Shown one piece after another: positions 55,371 to 64,000 of a stretch of DNA of 64,000 nt. The translations under genes and the position numbers were made by a program. The stretch spans positions 4,774,001-4,838,000 of the forward strand of contig JAPFFF010000007.1 in NCBI GenBank assembly GCA_039105265.1. Direction: 5' to 3'. Each line of letters starts with the position of its first letter. Position 1 is the stretch's first letter. Under the pieces are notes generated by a model, which worked only from the letters and a program-made list of their open reading frames with translations, was not told the DNA's origin and did no database searches. The DNA comes from Tritrichomonas musculus (Eukaryota; Parabasalia; Tritrichomonadida; Tritrichomonadidae).

Positions 55371-56396
55371 TCAAAAAAGATTGTCTGATAATGGGTCCCA
55401 AACAAATGCAGACTGTGATCTAGTCATAGATTTTTCTGTTTGTGGAAATCCTGTAACAGAAAAACTATCCATGTCATCATCAAGCGTTAATGGAGGAGGA
55501 TTTAAACCAACATCAATATCTTGCAAACATTCATAAGATACAGATAATGAAAAATTATTATATGAATCGAGGCCATTTGGCGGTTCCATTGGATCAAAAT
55601 CATCAATTGAAGAAAGTTCAAAATCGATTTGCTTAGGCTGAAAAGAAACAGGTGGCCTTGGAGCAGATAGTAATGGATTCGAAAAATTATTGATCATTGT
55701 TGTAGAATTCTGTTGTTGGGGTGATAATAATGGAGATGAGCCTTGAAATTGTGTCTGTTGCTGCTGAGCTTGGTTGATACCAAATTGAAATTGAGGTGCC
55801 ATTTGCTGAGAATTTGGATGTAAATAAAATCCTGAAGATTGTGTTCTTCGAGGCGTAGGCTTCTTTTCATCAAAAAGATCTTCAGGCGTGATTTCTGGCA
55901 TTTTTAACTTTGAATATGATGAAACAAAGCAAAACCTTGCCTCATCAGATGCATATCGAACTGTCCATTGTCTTAAAATACTTTGATGGTTTTGTAATGA
56001 AGGGAGAGCTGTTAAAACGCAATTACGCGCTTTAGCTTTTGTTCGTAATGCTACAAATCCAAGCTGCTGAAAACTACCATTAATTGATGACTTACATCTG
56101 CTTAGAAAGCTTTTTAATTGGCGAGTATTAACACAAACAATAGGACCAACAAAGCAAACGCCGCAAAGAACGCAACGTTCCTCTCTGTTTTCATCTGAAC
56201 GTTCAAGGTATCTGAGAACAATACTTAGCTCTTTACTAAATGTAATAATTCGCCGATCTTTTGATGATATCTTTTGACCGTGGTGAAAGTTGTTTCTGAG
56301 ATGAATAAATTCGTTTCTATCATCTTGTGAAATAGCATTCCAGTATTGAGAAGGAAGATTCATTTCAGGAACTGCATTTGATGATGGCGCGCTCAT
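55371..56396 (-). CDS. IBP39-type initiator-binding transcription factor
   Basis: A 341-residue protein, the size that gave IBP39 (39 kDa) its name. Residues about 15-120 match the trichomonad initiator-binding domain: a winged-helix region with RYLERSDE, then CVLCGVCFVGP, VNTRQLKSFLSRCKSSING and FQQLGFVAL. This protein family binds the TCA(+1)YT(T/A) core promoter and recruits RNA polymerase II. The region to about 165 completes the C-terminal domain. A Gln/Pro/Ser-rich tail (HPNSQQMAPQFQFGINQAQQQQ, in part) with acidic patches follows and looks like an activation domain. It is probably nuclear. On its own promoter the minus strand carries TCATACT at 56400-56406, only 8 nt before the ATG. 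Confidence 0.85.
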   Translation of the reverse strand: MSAPSSNAVPEMNLPSQYWNAISQDDRNEFIHLRNNFHHGQKISSKDRRIITFSKELSIVLRYLERSDENREERCVLCGVCFVGPIVCVNTRQLKSFLSRCKSSINGSFQQLGFVALRTKAKARNCVLTALPSLQNHQSILRQWTVRYASDEARFCFVSSYSKLKMPEITPEDLFDEKKPTPRRTQSSGFYLHPNSQQMAPQFQFGINQAQQQQTQFQGSSPLLSPQQQNSTTMINNFSNPLLSAPRPPVSFQPKQIDFELSSIDDFDPMEPPNGLDSYNNFSLSVSYECLQDIDVGLNPPPLTLDDDMDSFSVTGFPQTEKSMTRSQSAFVWDPLSDNLF

Positions 56397-56406
56397 TTAA
56401 GTATGA

Positions 56407-58074
56407 AATGTGACATAAAACGATTTATTTTCAGAAGTACTCAAATTCAATGATTCCTCTGACTTTTTTTTTGCTTATAAAAAATTCTGAACTATATATT
56501 CAAATTTTACAATTTTTGTTTTCTAATTTTTACTAAAACTATGACATTATTAGTTTCTTTAATAAATAAATTGAATATTAATCTCATGTCATGCATTAAT
56601 TTATATTAGAATTTTTTTATTTGGTTTGTAATATACTAATTAATATAAGTACATTTTAAACAAAGAAGATATATATTCAAATACATATTCTGATAATAGG
56701 TATTTATCTTTTTTATCTGTTAAATTTCCATTTGAATGTACAAATAACCACGATATATCAGAATGGTAAAATAAAATTTTCAATTCATTTTATAAAAAAA
56801 ATTGAATAGATAATTAATAAATAATAAATCATGTCATCTAATTAATACAAATTAATATTTAAAGACAAAATAATGATTTTAATAATATATTTCTTGAGGG
56901 AATAATTTTCAATTTAATTTAGGGTGTAATTTTTTAGCACAGTGCTGCAGCACAGAGAACTTTTTGTATGTATATATGGTCCAGATAAACTTTTTGAGAA
57001 ATTAAAATTAATATTTTTTAAACAAAATAGCATGACCCCCTATTCATGCTTTTTTTATTCCTTTAAAATAATTTAAAAATATTTGTTTTCTTATTTAATA
57101 TTGATTTTAACCATTAAATCCTAAATTTTATCAATTTAGGAAGCCCAACAAGCCATTTGATTCTCTAAATCAACCATTTTTAAGAAGAATTATTAATCAA
57201 ATAATAATCTCATTTTTGAAAATTTTCGATTATTTCGCCTTTAACATATTCTCTAAATGGCATAAATTAAGAAATCAATAAAAAATACAAGGAACTTTTA
57301 ATCTTTTCTATGTAAAATAAAGCTCGAAAAAAATGGACGATTATTTTCTTCTGAAAAAGTTGTATGTGCTATAAAGAATTCCTCTTTAATTTAAATAAAA
57401 ATTTAAAAAATTTAATCAAAAACACATTTTTCATAATGCATACACATTTTATCATATTTATAATCTTATATCTAAATCAAAATATATATATTAAATACAA
57501 ATAAGCAGTATCAACATTATAAATTTTGGTATAAATGAGATATATCGATATTATTTTCTTTATTATTGTTTTGTATAATCATTATTACGACCAATATGTT
57601 ATAACATTAATTTTGTTTTTCAAAGCAAAATATCCAATAAAGTGTAAAAATATATCAACCACAATTTAAAACAAAAATTGAATAAATATAAATTTGAATT
57701 AATATAAAACGATACTTTTCGTTTTTTTATTTATTCAATAAATTAAGATATTGAGATAATTCCCTGTTTAATTTATAGAATAATGATTAAATGTGTCATA
57801 ATTCCTTGACAAATTATTCTTTTTAAATATTTACATTTTTTTAAATCCAAAATAAAACAGAATTTGAAGTTTAAAAATATCAAAATATATCAATTACAAT
57901 GAAAAATATTCAGTTTATGTGTAGAAATGCATAAGTCATCTAACATTTAAAATCATATTTATCATTAATAAGAATATTGAAGAAAAAAAACATAAATACA
58001 TAATATTCAATTAAATGCTGTATAATATTATCAGTTTATTTGTATAAAAAATATTCTTATGAAAGGATATTGAT
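56407..58074. other. Long AT-rich divergent intergenic region with a palindrome
   Basis: No gene is visible in 1.67 kb. The least AT-rich spot is near 56940, AGCACAGTGCTGCAGCACAG, which contains the palindrome GTGCTGCAGCAC and an extra GCAC arm. It may be a protein-binding site or an end of an old mobile element. Confidence 0.45.
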
Positions 58075-58081
58075 TCATTTT
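58075..58081 (+). promoter_or_regulatory. Initiator (Inr) TCATTTT
   Basis: +1 at 58077, 51 nt before ATG 58128. Between them lies a first, out-of-frame ATG at 58123. Confidence 0.5.
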
Positions 58082-58127
58082 TATTTCTTTTTCTTTAAAT
58101 TGAAAATTGAATAAGGTTGATTATGGA

Positions 58128-59363
58128 ATGGAATATTCATTAAATCCAATCAACCTTCATAATTATGATAGTTCGCATTTTGATGGCAAACATTACAACA
58201 ATGAACCTGGAACTCCATATAATTTTTACTCTTATGAAGGAAAATCTACTGATTTTTTAAACTTTTTTTTCAATACGGATTGTACTACAAAGCTTCCATC
58301 AAGAAATCCAAAAAATGATTTTCTTGCATTTAATTCAAACAATAATTCAAATCAATCTCATGATATTCAGAAAAATAACGAAGATTCTTTACAAGAAGGA
58401 GGAAGTATTTATGATGATGATATTAACATATGCCCTAATGTAGTAGCTCATTGCTGGAATATTGGTCATGCAACAATTTTGATTCAACTGAACAATTTTT
58501 TTATAATAACTGATCCTATTTTCGAATCATATGCATCACCAGCACCAGGATTTATAATTAGATCGACACCAGCAGCATGCTCAATTAGTGAACTTCCTCC
58601 TATTGATATTATTCTAATATCTCATAATCATTACGATCATATGAATAAACCGAGCATACAAAAAATCAAAGAAAAAAACCCTAAAGCAGTAATTCTATGC
58701 CCGCTCAATCTTGGCCAGAGGTATTTAAATAAATGGAAAATTAAAAATTATATAGAATTTGACTGGCGACAGTACATTGATTTCCATAAATCAAACTCAA
58801 ATTTTAGACCAATGAACTCAAATATATCGAATATGGTACCTAATTTAGTTTCAGATAAAGATACACTTAGAATTACATGCATGCCTGCACGCCATGCTAG
58901 TGCTAGGAATGGATTTGACTGGGATGAAGTGCTCTGGTGTTCATGGCTTTTAAATTTCAATGATAATCTAATTTCAATATATTTTCCAGGAGATACAGCG
59001 GTTGGCCCACATTTTAGTGAAATATATGAACAAAACAATAATAAATGTCCATTGGATTTATTGCTTTGCCCGATTGGCCCACAGCTTCCTTCTGAGATGA
59101 TGAGAAATGTTCATTTAGATGGTGTTGAAGGGAAGCAAATGTCTGAAGATATTCATGCAAAGACGGTTGTACCAATTCACCATGGCGTTTTCCCACTAGG
59201 ATTTAAACCTGAAAAAACTGATCTTGAAATAGCTGTTGATGCATGGAACCAAGGAAATTCACAAAACGATTTAATATGCTGGAAAATTGGTGGCCGTGTT
59301 GATTATGATACTAGATTAAGAAAATTTGTAGCATCTGATGATGAGCAAATAATGAATAGTTAG
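58128..59363 (+). CDS. NAPE-PLD-like metallo-beta-lactamase-fold phosphodiesterase
   Basis: A 411-residue protein from the first in-frame ATG. The metal-binding motifs of the NAPE-PLD family are complete: SHNHYDH (H166, H168, D170, H171), PARHASAR (H256), FPGDTAVG (D289) and VPIHHGVF (H351/H352). The family hydrolyses N-acyl-phosphatidylethanolamine to N-acylethanolamine and phosphatidic acid with two zinc ions at membranes; the substrate here is inferred. The first 100 residues are Asn-rich and non-conserved, apart from PGTPYNFYSYEGKSTDFLNFF. An ATG five bases upstream in another frame opens a six-codon ORF that overlaps the true start. Confidence 0.85.
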   Translation: MEYSLNPINLHNYDSSHFDGKHYNNEPGTPYNFYSYEGKSTDFLNFFFNTDCTTKLPSRNPKNDFLAFNSNNNSNQSHDIQKNNEDSLQEGGSIYDDDINICPNVVAHCWNIGHATILIQLNNFFIITDPIFESYASPAPGFIIRSTPAACSISELPPIDIILISHNHYDHMNKPSIQKIKEKNPKAVILCPLNLGQRYLNKWKIKNYIEFDWRQYIDFHKSNSNFRPMNSNISNMVPNLVSDKDTLRITCMPARHASARNGFDWDEVLWCSWLLNFNDNLISIYFPGDTAVGPHFSEIYEQNNNKCPLDLLLCPIGPQLPSEMMRNVHLDGVEGKQMSEDIHAKTVVPIHHGVFPLGFKPEKTDLEIAVDAWNQGNSQNDLICWKIGGRVDYDTRLRKFVASDDEQIMNS

Positions 59364-59524
59364 CTTCCCCAAAGTATTATATTGAAAAACTTTGTATGAG
59401 AAACAATAGCTAAAAAAACATTTTTTTTTTTTTTTTTTTTTAAAAAAAAAAGGACATAATATTCGTACCTTGGCCAAAAAAAATATTATAATACAAAATA
59501 CCCAAAGTATTTAATTAACAGAAA

Positions 59525-61024
59525 TTAAAAACTTTGATATCCCATGGATCTTAAAATGTTGGTTGCATAAGAGCTGATTCTTTCATCTTCGTGATTTATA
59601 AGATCACTAAAATCATTATCCAAGCCACTTTGTTGAAATAAATAACTAAATTTTTTTCTGAGTAATTTATGGTTTTTCCTTTCAAAGAAATGAATTAACG
59701 ATTCTATTATTTCAAATACACCTATTTTTAAATCATTATCGTCAGATTGCATTAAATTATTAAAAGTTATAAAAATATTACTTTCGTCATCAGTTTCTCT
59801 TACTAGTTCTCGAATAAATCTAAGGTTATTTTCATTATTTATAATAAGTAAAGACTTTAAAAAGTCAATTGCAATTCTTTTTTCTTTAAATTGACCTTGA
59901 GATAAAACATCATTCACAAAACCTACAATAGCTTTTTCTGTATACCGATTCTTTTGTGTATTAAATAATTCATCAATTAAATCAGGAACAAATGATGAAA
60001 AAAATTTAAATGCGGCTATTACTAATTTGGGTGAATCTGATTGAGCACATCCAACAACCATTTGATAATCAAAATTAAAATTATCTAAAAGATAAAGCTT
60101 ATCTTGCAATTTATCGAGCTTTAATAAACATATCCTGAAAAAATTGATTCGGAGCCTTTTTAAATTATTTGAATCTATGATAGGTTGAGACAAAAGCATT
60201 TCAAGTTTTTCATTCTTGTTTAAAAAGTTAATAAAATCATTACAATCATTTTTTATCATTTTTCTGCAAATACGATAAAGTAATTTTAGACAATCTATAT
60301 TATCTAGATTAAAGGGTGGAAGATTTTCAATGATATTTCTGTGATTTGAATTAACACCAGATATAATATTTTGATCAACCAAATCTGCACTATTTTTTGA
60401 ATTTGTAATAGAAATAATTAATGCTGACAATTGATAATTGAAAATAGGATCTTGCTTAATATCAAAAATTTTGTGTGATAATAGAGTAAAATTATTAAAT
60501 AAAGTTGCATAAGTACTTTGATATTGGTACTGACAACGATATAATTTCATTAAGCATAGAATAAACAATTCACCTTTTTCTCCGTTATAAACTAGGAATC
60601 TATTACATATTGTTGGAAAATATTCATATTCTTTGAAAAATTTCTGAAATTCTTGAAAATCTAATATTATACATAAATGCAAAATGAAAATATTGAGTAA
60701 ATACATTGAAATTTGGTCATTATTAAAAACTTCAAAAATCAAACGGTCGAAACCGGTTTCTTTACAAAGGGTGGTAATTGGAGAAATATCAACATAAGAT
60801 AATTGCTTTTCATTTTCAGAAAAAAAAGAACTAAGCTGATTAATAGAGCTTGAAAAATCATCTTTGTTTTGATAAGAATTTACAGCCATTATAAAAGAAT
60901 TTCTAATTAGTTGAAAGTATTGAGAAAAATTGGATTCACTAAATGGAATTTTTGGGTTTTCTTCTGCAACTCTGCTTGAAAATGCATTGGTTGAATAATT
61001 TATCTCTTCTTTGTATAAATCCAT
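59525..61024 (-). CDS. ARM/HEAT-like helical repeat protein
   Basis: A 499-residue protein from ATG 61022-61024. It is helical throughout, and the C-terminal half shows repeating two-helix units (LVIAAFKFFSSFVPDLIDELF, KEKRIAIDFLKSLLII, LKIGVFEIIESLIHFF, ERISSYATNILRSMGY; each given in part), the pattern of armadillo/HEAT solenoids. It ends with a canonical ARM helix. No enzyme motif is present. Some resemblance to the SMEK/PP4R3 core is possible but not secure. It is probably a protein-binding scaffold. Confidence 0.5.
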   Translation of the reverse strand: MDLYKEEINYSTNAFSSRVAEENPKIPFSESNFSQYFQLIRNSFIMAVNSYQNKDDFSSSINQLSSFFSENEKQLSYVDISPITTLCKETGFDRLIFEVFNNDQISMYLLNIFILHLCIILDFQEFQKFFKEYEYFPTICNRFLVYNGEKGELFILCLMKLYRCQYQYQSTYATLFNNFTLLSHKIFDIKQDPIFNYQLSALIISITNSKNSADLVDQNIISGVNSNHRNIIENLPPFNLDNIDCLKLLYRICRKMIKNDCNDFINFLNKNEKLEMLLSQPIIDSNNLKRLRINFFRICLLKLDKLQDKLYLLDNFNFDYQMVVGCAQSDSPKLVIAAFKFFSSFVPDLIDELFNTQKNRYTEKAIVGFVNDVLSQGQFKEKRIAIDFLKSLLIINNENNLRFIRELVRETDDESNIFITFNNLMQSDDNDLKIGVFEIIESLIHFFERKNHKLLRKKFSYLFQQSGLDNDFSDLINHEDERISSYATNILRSMGYQSF

Positions 61025-61379
61025 ACTGAGAAATGGCTCATTTACCAAATATAATTTGAATAATTGAGTAGATAAATAGCTAGTCTATTAAAGGAATTTT
61101 CTTTAATATCTTGAAAAAGCAGCAAAAATATATTTATTTTTACAATTTTTATAATTTTAAATTAATTAAAGTGATGAAATTAATATTGCAACATGTTTTT
61201 TGTTTTGTTTTTGAATTTCATACAATCTAATTCATAAGCAAAACTCATAATAATACTGATTTTATCATCAATGAAGAATTGATCATTTCTTTAATAATAC
61301 ATTTATATTACATTATTTTTTTTTTTTATAAAACATGTTTTATCAAATAATATAAATAAAATATATAATATATAATTAA
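61025..61379. other. Intergenic stretch, nothing recognisable
   Basis: AT-rich spacer between two minus-strand genes; no gene or strong repeat. Confidence 0.4.
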
Positions 61380-63167
61380 TTATAAGTCGATTTTGTCACC
61401 AAGATTCTTGCAAACAGCCCACAACAGTCCTTGCCTGCATAATGTAAAATCCGTCAGTCTTTTAGCATCATGTCCTGGTCTCTGTCTACTTGTATCTGAT
61501 CTAAGTCTCTTTAAATTTCCGTTTGCTGTGTAAATAATTACAGCTGATTGTGGTGGAACTTTTTCGATTGTCTTTTTTAATATATCATCATAAATTCTGC
61601 ATGCTTCGATTTCTTCTTCATCAACAAGTTCGCAACGTGAAAGAGAATGAAAATAGGCATAAGTGAGGGTAGGTATATCATTTGGGTGCTCAAGAGAATT
61701 GAGGAAGTTACTAATTACTTCTTCAACTGACGAGCTAACTGAGCAATTTACTCGATCATCGATACCAGCAAAATTAACATGGAACAATGGGCCAAAAACA
61801 TTTATTTGTGCATTGCTTTTCTTCAATTCTTCAAAGCATTCTGGAATTTCATTGGCTTTATTTTCCAAATTTTCATGATTATCTTGATCTTGGTTTTCTT
61901 GATCTTGATGTTCTTGATTTTCTTGATCTTGATGTTCTTGATTTTCTTGATCTTGATGTTCTTGATTTTCTTGATCTTGATGTTCTGGGTTTTCTTGGGT
62001 TTGCTCTGTATTTTCCTGCTTTTCTTGATTTTGCTCAGGTTTTTGATGATTGCCAACTCCAATCATTTTGGTGAATATTCTTGGCATTTGTGGTTTAGCC
62101 TCAACAGCTGTTACTTCAGCAGTTAAAGCATGCTTAGCTAGAAGCATTGATGCTCTTGCATCTTCAGCGCTATTATGACCTTTTTCTGAATCAGTACGGA
62201 AATTTTTGCTAATGTGACGAACAAACAGTTTAGATAACGATGGCTTATTTGGGTATCGAGCTTCAGTGTTATATAAAAGAGCTGTATCAACAACTCTGTC
62301 ATGAATTATTCTCATTGCGCGTAAATCATTTTCTAGAGAATGACCAACAATAATTGTATGTTTATCAGCCACTCTAGCTAATATCTCGCAACATTGATCA
62401 GAATCAAGTAATTTTTTATCGTCTGTTTCTGTAAGCATTTCTTGAGTAATACCAGAAAATTGAGTACGATAGTCTTCAACCTCGCCAAGTGGCTTTAAAT
62501 ATTCATCTATGATTGTATTGCCATTTTCATCAACAGCTGATAAGCGTGCAACTTCTTCTCCTTGTGTGGTTTTAATCATTTCACAGTCGATTCCAATGAT
62601 ATCAAGAGAATTTTCAACTTTTTCTGGAAGTTCTTTAAAACTGCTTAGCTCTTCAGTACTTAATGGCTTCATTTTAAAATATTCATATCTGCATGCTTTT
62701 GTAAAGATAGGTAATTCAGTTCCTGGTTTTATTGGATAACCATTATCATATCTTTGATTTAAGGAAGCTAACATTTCTTCGTATGATGAGTATTTTTTCA
62801 TTTTTTTATTTTTGGTACTATAACCAAGAAATGTCTGCGCTGCTGGAGTAATGAGATAATTTCTCTGTTCAGCTAAAACAATTAAAGGGAAACCGTCTTT
62901 ACTTATAGACGAGAAAGTGGGAAGTTCTGATCTATATTTGCAAAATCGTGAATTATCAAGACCATCAAAAATGAGAACAAAAACTCTTTTGCATAAAGAA
63001 CTATGTTCTATATTGAGCCAGTTGATTGATGGCTTTTGAGAACACAAAAAACTGACCAAATCGCCAACATTATTTGGATTCAATTCGCCACTAAATTCAT
63101 CTTGACTTTTTGGTGTTATACTAAGTTTTGCATCTGGAAAAATATCAAAATAAGATAGGTTTGTCAT
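61380..63167 (-). CDS. REX1/REXO-type RNA 3'-5' exonuclease (DEDDh)
   Basis: A 595-residue protein with a complete DEDDh catalytic set: IIGIDCEM (D194, E196), VGHSLENDL (D281) and GHNSAEDARA (H331, D336). The CEM and GHSLENDL forms are typical of the Rex1/REXO family, which trims 5S rRNA, tRNA and snRNA 3' ends in the nucleus. The N-terminal 180 residues carry RVFVLIFDGLD, also seen in eukaryotic REXO proteins. A Glu/Gln linker at about 388-425 contains four copies of an 8-residue QENQEHQD repeat. The C-terminal 150 residues are mixed alpha/beta. ATG at 63165-63167; an Inr lies 34 nt upstream. Confidence 0.85.
   Translation of the reverse strand: MTNLSYFDIFPDAKLSITPKSQDEFSGELNPNNVGDLVSFLCSQKPSINWLNIEHSSLCKRVFVLIFDGLDNSRFCKYRSELPTFSSISKDGFPLIVLAEQRNYLITPAAQTFLGYSTKNKKMKKYSSYEEMLASLNQRYDNGYPIKPGTELPIFTKACRYEYFKMKPLSTEELSSFKELPEKVENSLDIIGIDCEMIKTTQGEEVARLSAVDENGNTIIDEYLKPLGEVEDYRTQFSGITQEMLTETDDKKLLDSDQCCEILARVADKHTIIVGHSLENDLRAMRIIHDRVVDTALLYNTEARYPNKPSLSKLFVRHISKNFRTDSEKGHNSAEDARASMLLAKHALTAEVTAVEAKPQMPRIFTKMIGVGNHQKPEQNQEKQENTEQTQENPEHQDQENQEHQDQENQEHQDQENQEHQDQENQDQDNHENLENKANEIPECFEELKKSNAQINVFGPLFHVNFAGIDDRVNCSVSSSVEEVISNFLNSLEHPNDIPTLTYAYFHSLSRCELVDEEEIEACRIYDDILKKTIEKVPPQSAVIIYTANGNLKRLRSDTSRQRPGHDAKRLTDFTLCRQGLLWAVCKNLGDKIDL
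61872..61987. repeat. 24-bp in-frame tandem repeat within the REX1-like gene
   Basis: On the plus strand the unit CTTGATGTTCTTGATTTT plus CTTGAT is repeated about four times. It encodes QENQEHQD on the minus strand, so unit number can change without breaking the frame. Confidence 0.8.
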
Positions 63168-63196
63168 TGATAAAAAAGTAGAAAAGGAGTAAAAAT

Positions 63197-63203
63197 TAAA
63201 TGA
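63197..63203 (-). promoter_or_regulatory. Initiator (Inr) TCATTTA, minus strand
   Basis: Predicted +1 at 63201, leader of 34 nt to the ATG at 63167. A full match to TCA(+1)YT(T/A). Confidence 0.55.
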
Positions 63204-63386
63204 CTAAATGGTCGAGTTTGATTTTTAGAAAATGATAATTTACTAGGTATTATGAATAAATTTAAATAATACTAGTAATATCTTTCGCTATAAAAAAACA
63301 AAACAGAAATTTATAATAGATATGATTTATTTTTATAGTATTCATAATATATAATATAAATAAGTATATTTCATGATTCATTTTCT

Positions 63387-64000
63387 TTATAATTTGTTTT
63401 CATCAATAAACAAATATAGTGTTTGCGTACTTTCGTCGACTGGAGCTGTTTTATATTCAATTTTGAATCCTTCAAAAGATACGATTCGTTTGATCTGACT
63501 CTTTTCATCACCTAAGAGAGATTGCATAATAAATGATCCATTCACAGTATATATGAAAAAGCTCTGGCTTGTACAAAATGCAATCAGGCCATAATTCTCT
63601 TCAAACATTCCATCAATAATATCATCAAGCGAAGTAAATTCAATTAGATGAAGCGGTAAGCCTCGGACAACATCCCACAAAATCGCAATATGCGCCCAAA
63701 AAGTTACAGCCACAAAATCATGCTCATTGATAATTGTACGCGGATTTGAATAAAACGAATAAAAGTCAATTATTTGGTAATCATAAAATTGATTAGAATC
63801 ATCACTGTTATAATCATTATTAGTACAATTATTATTGTCATTATTAGCATTATTATCATTGTCACTATTATTGTTTCCATTATCAATATTATCATTATTA
63901 TTGTTATTGTTGTTGTTATTTCCATTATCAATATTATCATTATTATTGTTATTGTTGTTGTTGTTTCCATTATCAATATTTTCATTATTATTATTATTGT
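63387..64000 (-). CDS. C-terminal end of a WD40 protein, probably BEACH-type (partial)
   Basis: The frame is open from the stop at 63387 to the end of the window, so at least 204 residues are present and the start lies outside. AVTFWAHIAILWDVVRGLPL has the form of a WD40 repeat strand-D/GH-WD signature, and FCTSQSFFIYTVNG continues the next blade. Trichomonads encode many large BEACH proteins ending in such WD40 repeats; this assignment is inference because the BEACH domain is not in the window. Upstream in the same frame is an Asn/Asp-rich insert with three copies of (D/E)NIDNGN. Confidence 0.55.
   Translation of the reverse strand, partial: NNNNNENIDNGNNNNNNNNNDNIDNGNNNNNNNNNDNIDNGNNNSDNDNNANNDNNNCTNNDYNSDDSNQFYDYQIIDFYSFYSNPRTIINEHDFVAVTFWAHIAILWDVVRGLPLHLIEFTSLDDIIDGMFEENYGLIAFCTSQSFFIYTVNGSFIMQSLLGDEKSQIKRIVSFEGFKIEYKTAPVDESTQTLYLFIDENKL
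63790..64000. repeat. Asn/Asp-coding low-complexity repeat, 66-bp periodicity
   Basis: The plus strand repeats TTTCCATTATCAATATT at about 63874, 63920 and 63964, separated by ATT/GTT runs. On the minus strand this encodes runs of Asn with DNIDNGN islands inside the WD40 protein. The spacing is not exact (about 44-46 bp between islands), so the array has slipped. Confidence 0.6.

Noticed and set aside
61779-62126. Plus-strand ORF with repeated FLILMFLI-type sequence resembling a membrane protein
   Set aside because: It is the antisense of the QENQEHQD repeat in the REX1-like gene; the hydrophobic pattern is an artefact of the repeat.
63770-63985. Minus-strand ORF of Met/Ile/Thr repeats
   Set aside because: A shifted frame of the Asn/Asp-coding repeat in the partial WD40 gene, which has its own longer open frame.
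1-64000. tRNA and rRNA genes
   Set aside because: No B-box-like GGTTCGANTCC with a matching A box and no rRNA-like G/C-rich conserved block was seen on either strand; a dedicated search could still find a divergent one.

Overview
This window is nuclear DNA from an AT-rich, intron-poor protist, most likely a trichomonad (Parabasalia), probably a Tritrichomonas-like species. The strongest evidence is the predicted 341-residue protein at 55371-56396, which has the hallmark of the initiator-binding IBP39 family known only from trichomonads. In agreement, many start codons lie 4-50 nt downstream of a TCA(C/T)T-like initiator (Inr). An adrenodoxin-type [2Fe-2S] ferredoxin with a short N-terminal leader, as used in hydrogenosomes, fits as well. 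TAA, TAG and TGA all act as stops. Species assignment is inference.

Layout. 448-1416: a cysteine-peptidase-like protein with two zinc ribbons. 2008-3756: a doubled, degenerate 3'-5' exonuclease-like protein with an acidic tail. 4261-21114: one uninterrupted gene of 5,617 codons encoding six dynein/midasin-type AAA+ modules, a long linker, an acidic/basic patch, three vWA domains and an apparent class-I glutamine-amidotransferase-like domain. 23618-30363: a small membrane protein, a TBC-like protein that has lost both catalytic fingers, a tail-anchored calponin-homology coiled-coil protein and an acidic coiled-coil protein. 30.4-41.6 kb: a gene-poor, repeat-rich island with a frameshifted pogo/Tigger-type DDE transposase, a 31-bp minisatellite, 121-bp and 115-bp tandem repeats, a segment bounded by perfect inverted repeats that encloses an ORF with no proper start, and another inverted/direct repeat cluster. 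41.65-64 kb: a compact gene array on both strands: ankyrin-RING protein in four coding pieces, RecQ-like pseudo-helicase, Ras-like GTPase, eIF4E-like, IQ-motif protein, MYCBP-like, ferredoxin, several coiled-coil proteins, LSm-like protein, IBP39-like factor, NAPE-PLD-like hydrolase, ARM-like protein, REX1-like exonuclease and the C-terminus of a WD40 (probably BEACH) protein.

How they fit together. Genes alternate strands with short spacers and appear individually transcribed; no operon logic is visible. A recurring theme is enzyme folds whose catalytic residues are missing: AAA4 of the giant protein, the RecQ-like protein, the TBC-like protein, the exonuclease-like repeats, and a small GTPase altered at Ras positions 12, 59, 61 and 116. 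The best candidate for an undescribed system is the giant AAA-vWA-amidotransferase-like polypeptide, which joins in one chain the MoxR-type ATPase and vWA partners that bacteria encode separately. No tRNA, rRNA or CRISPR was seen.
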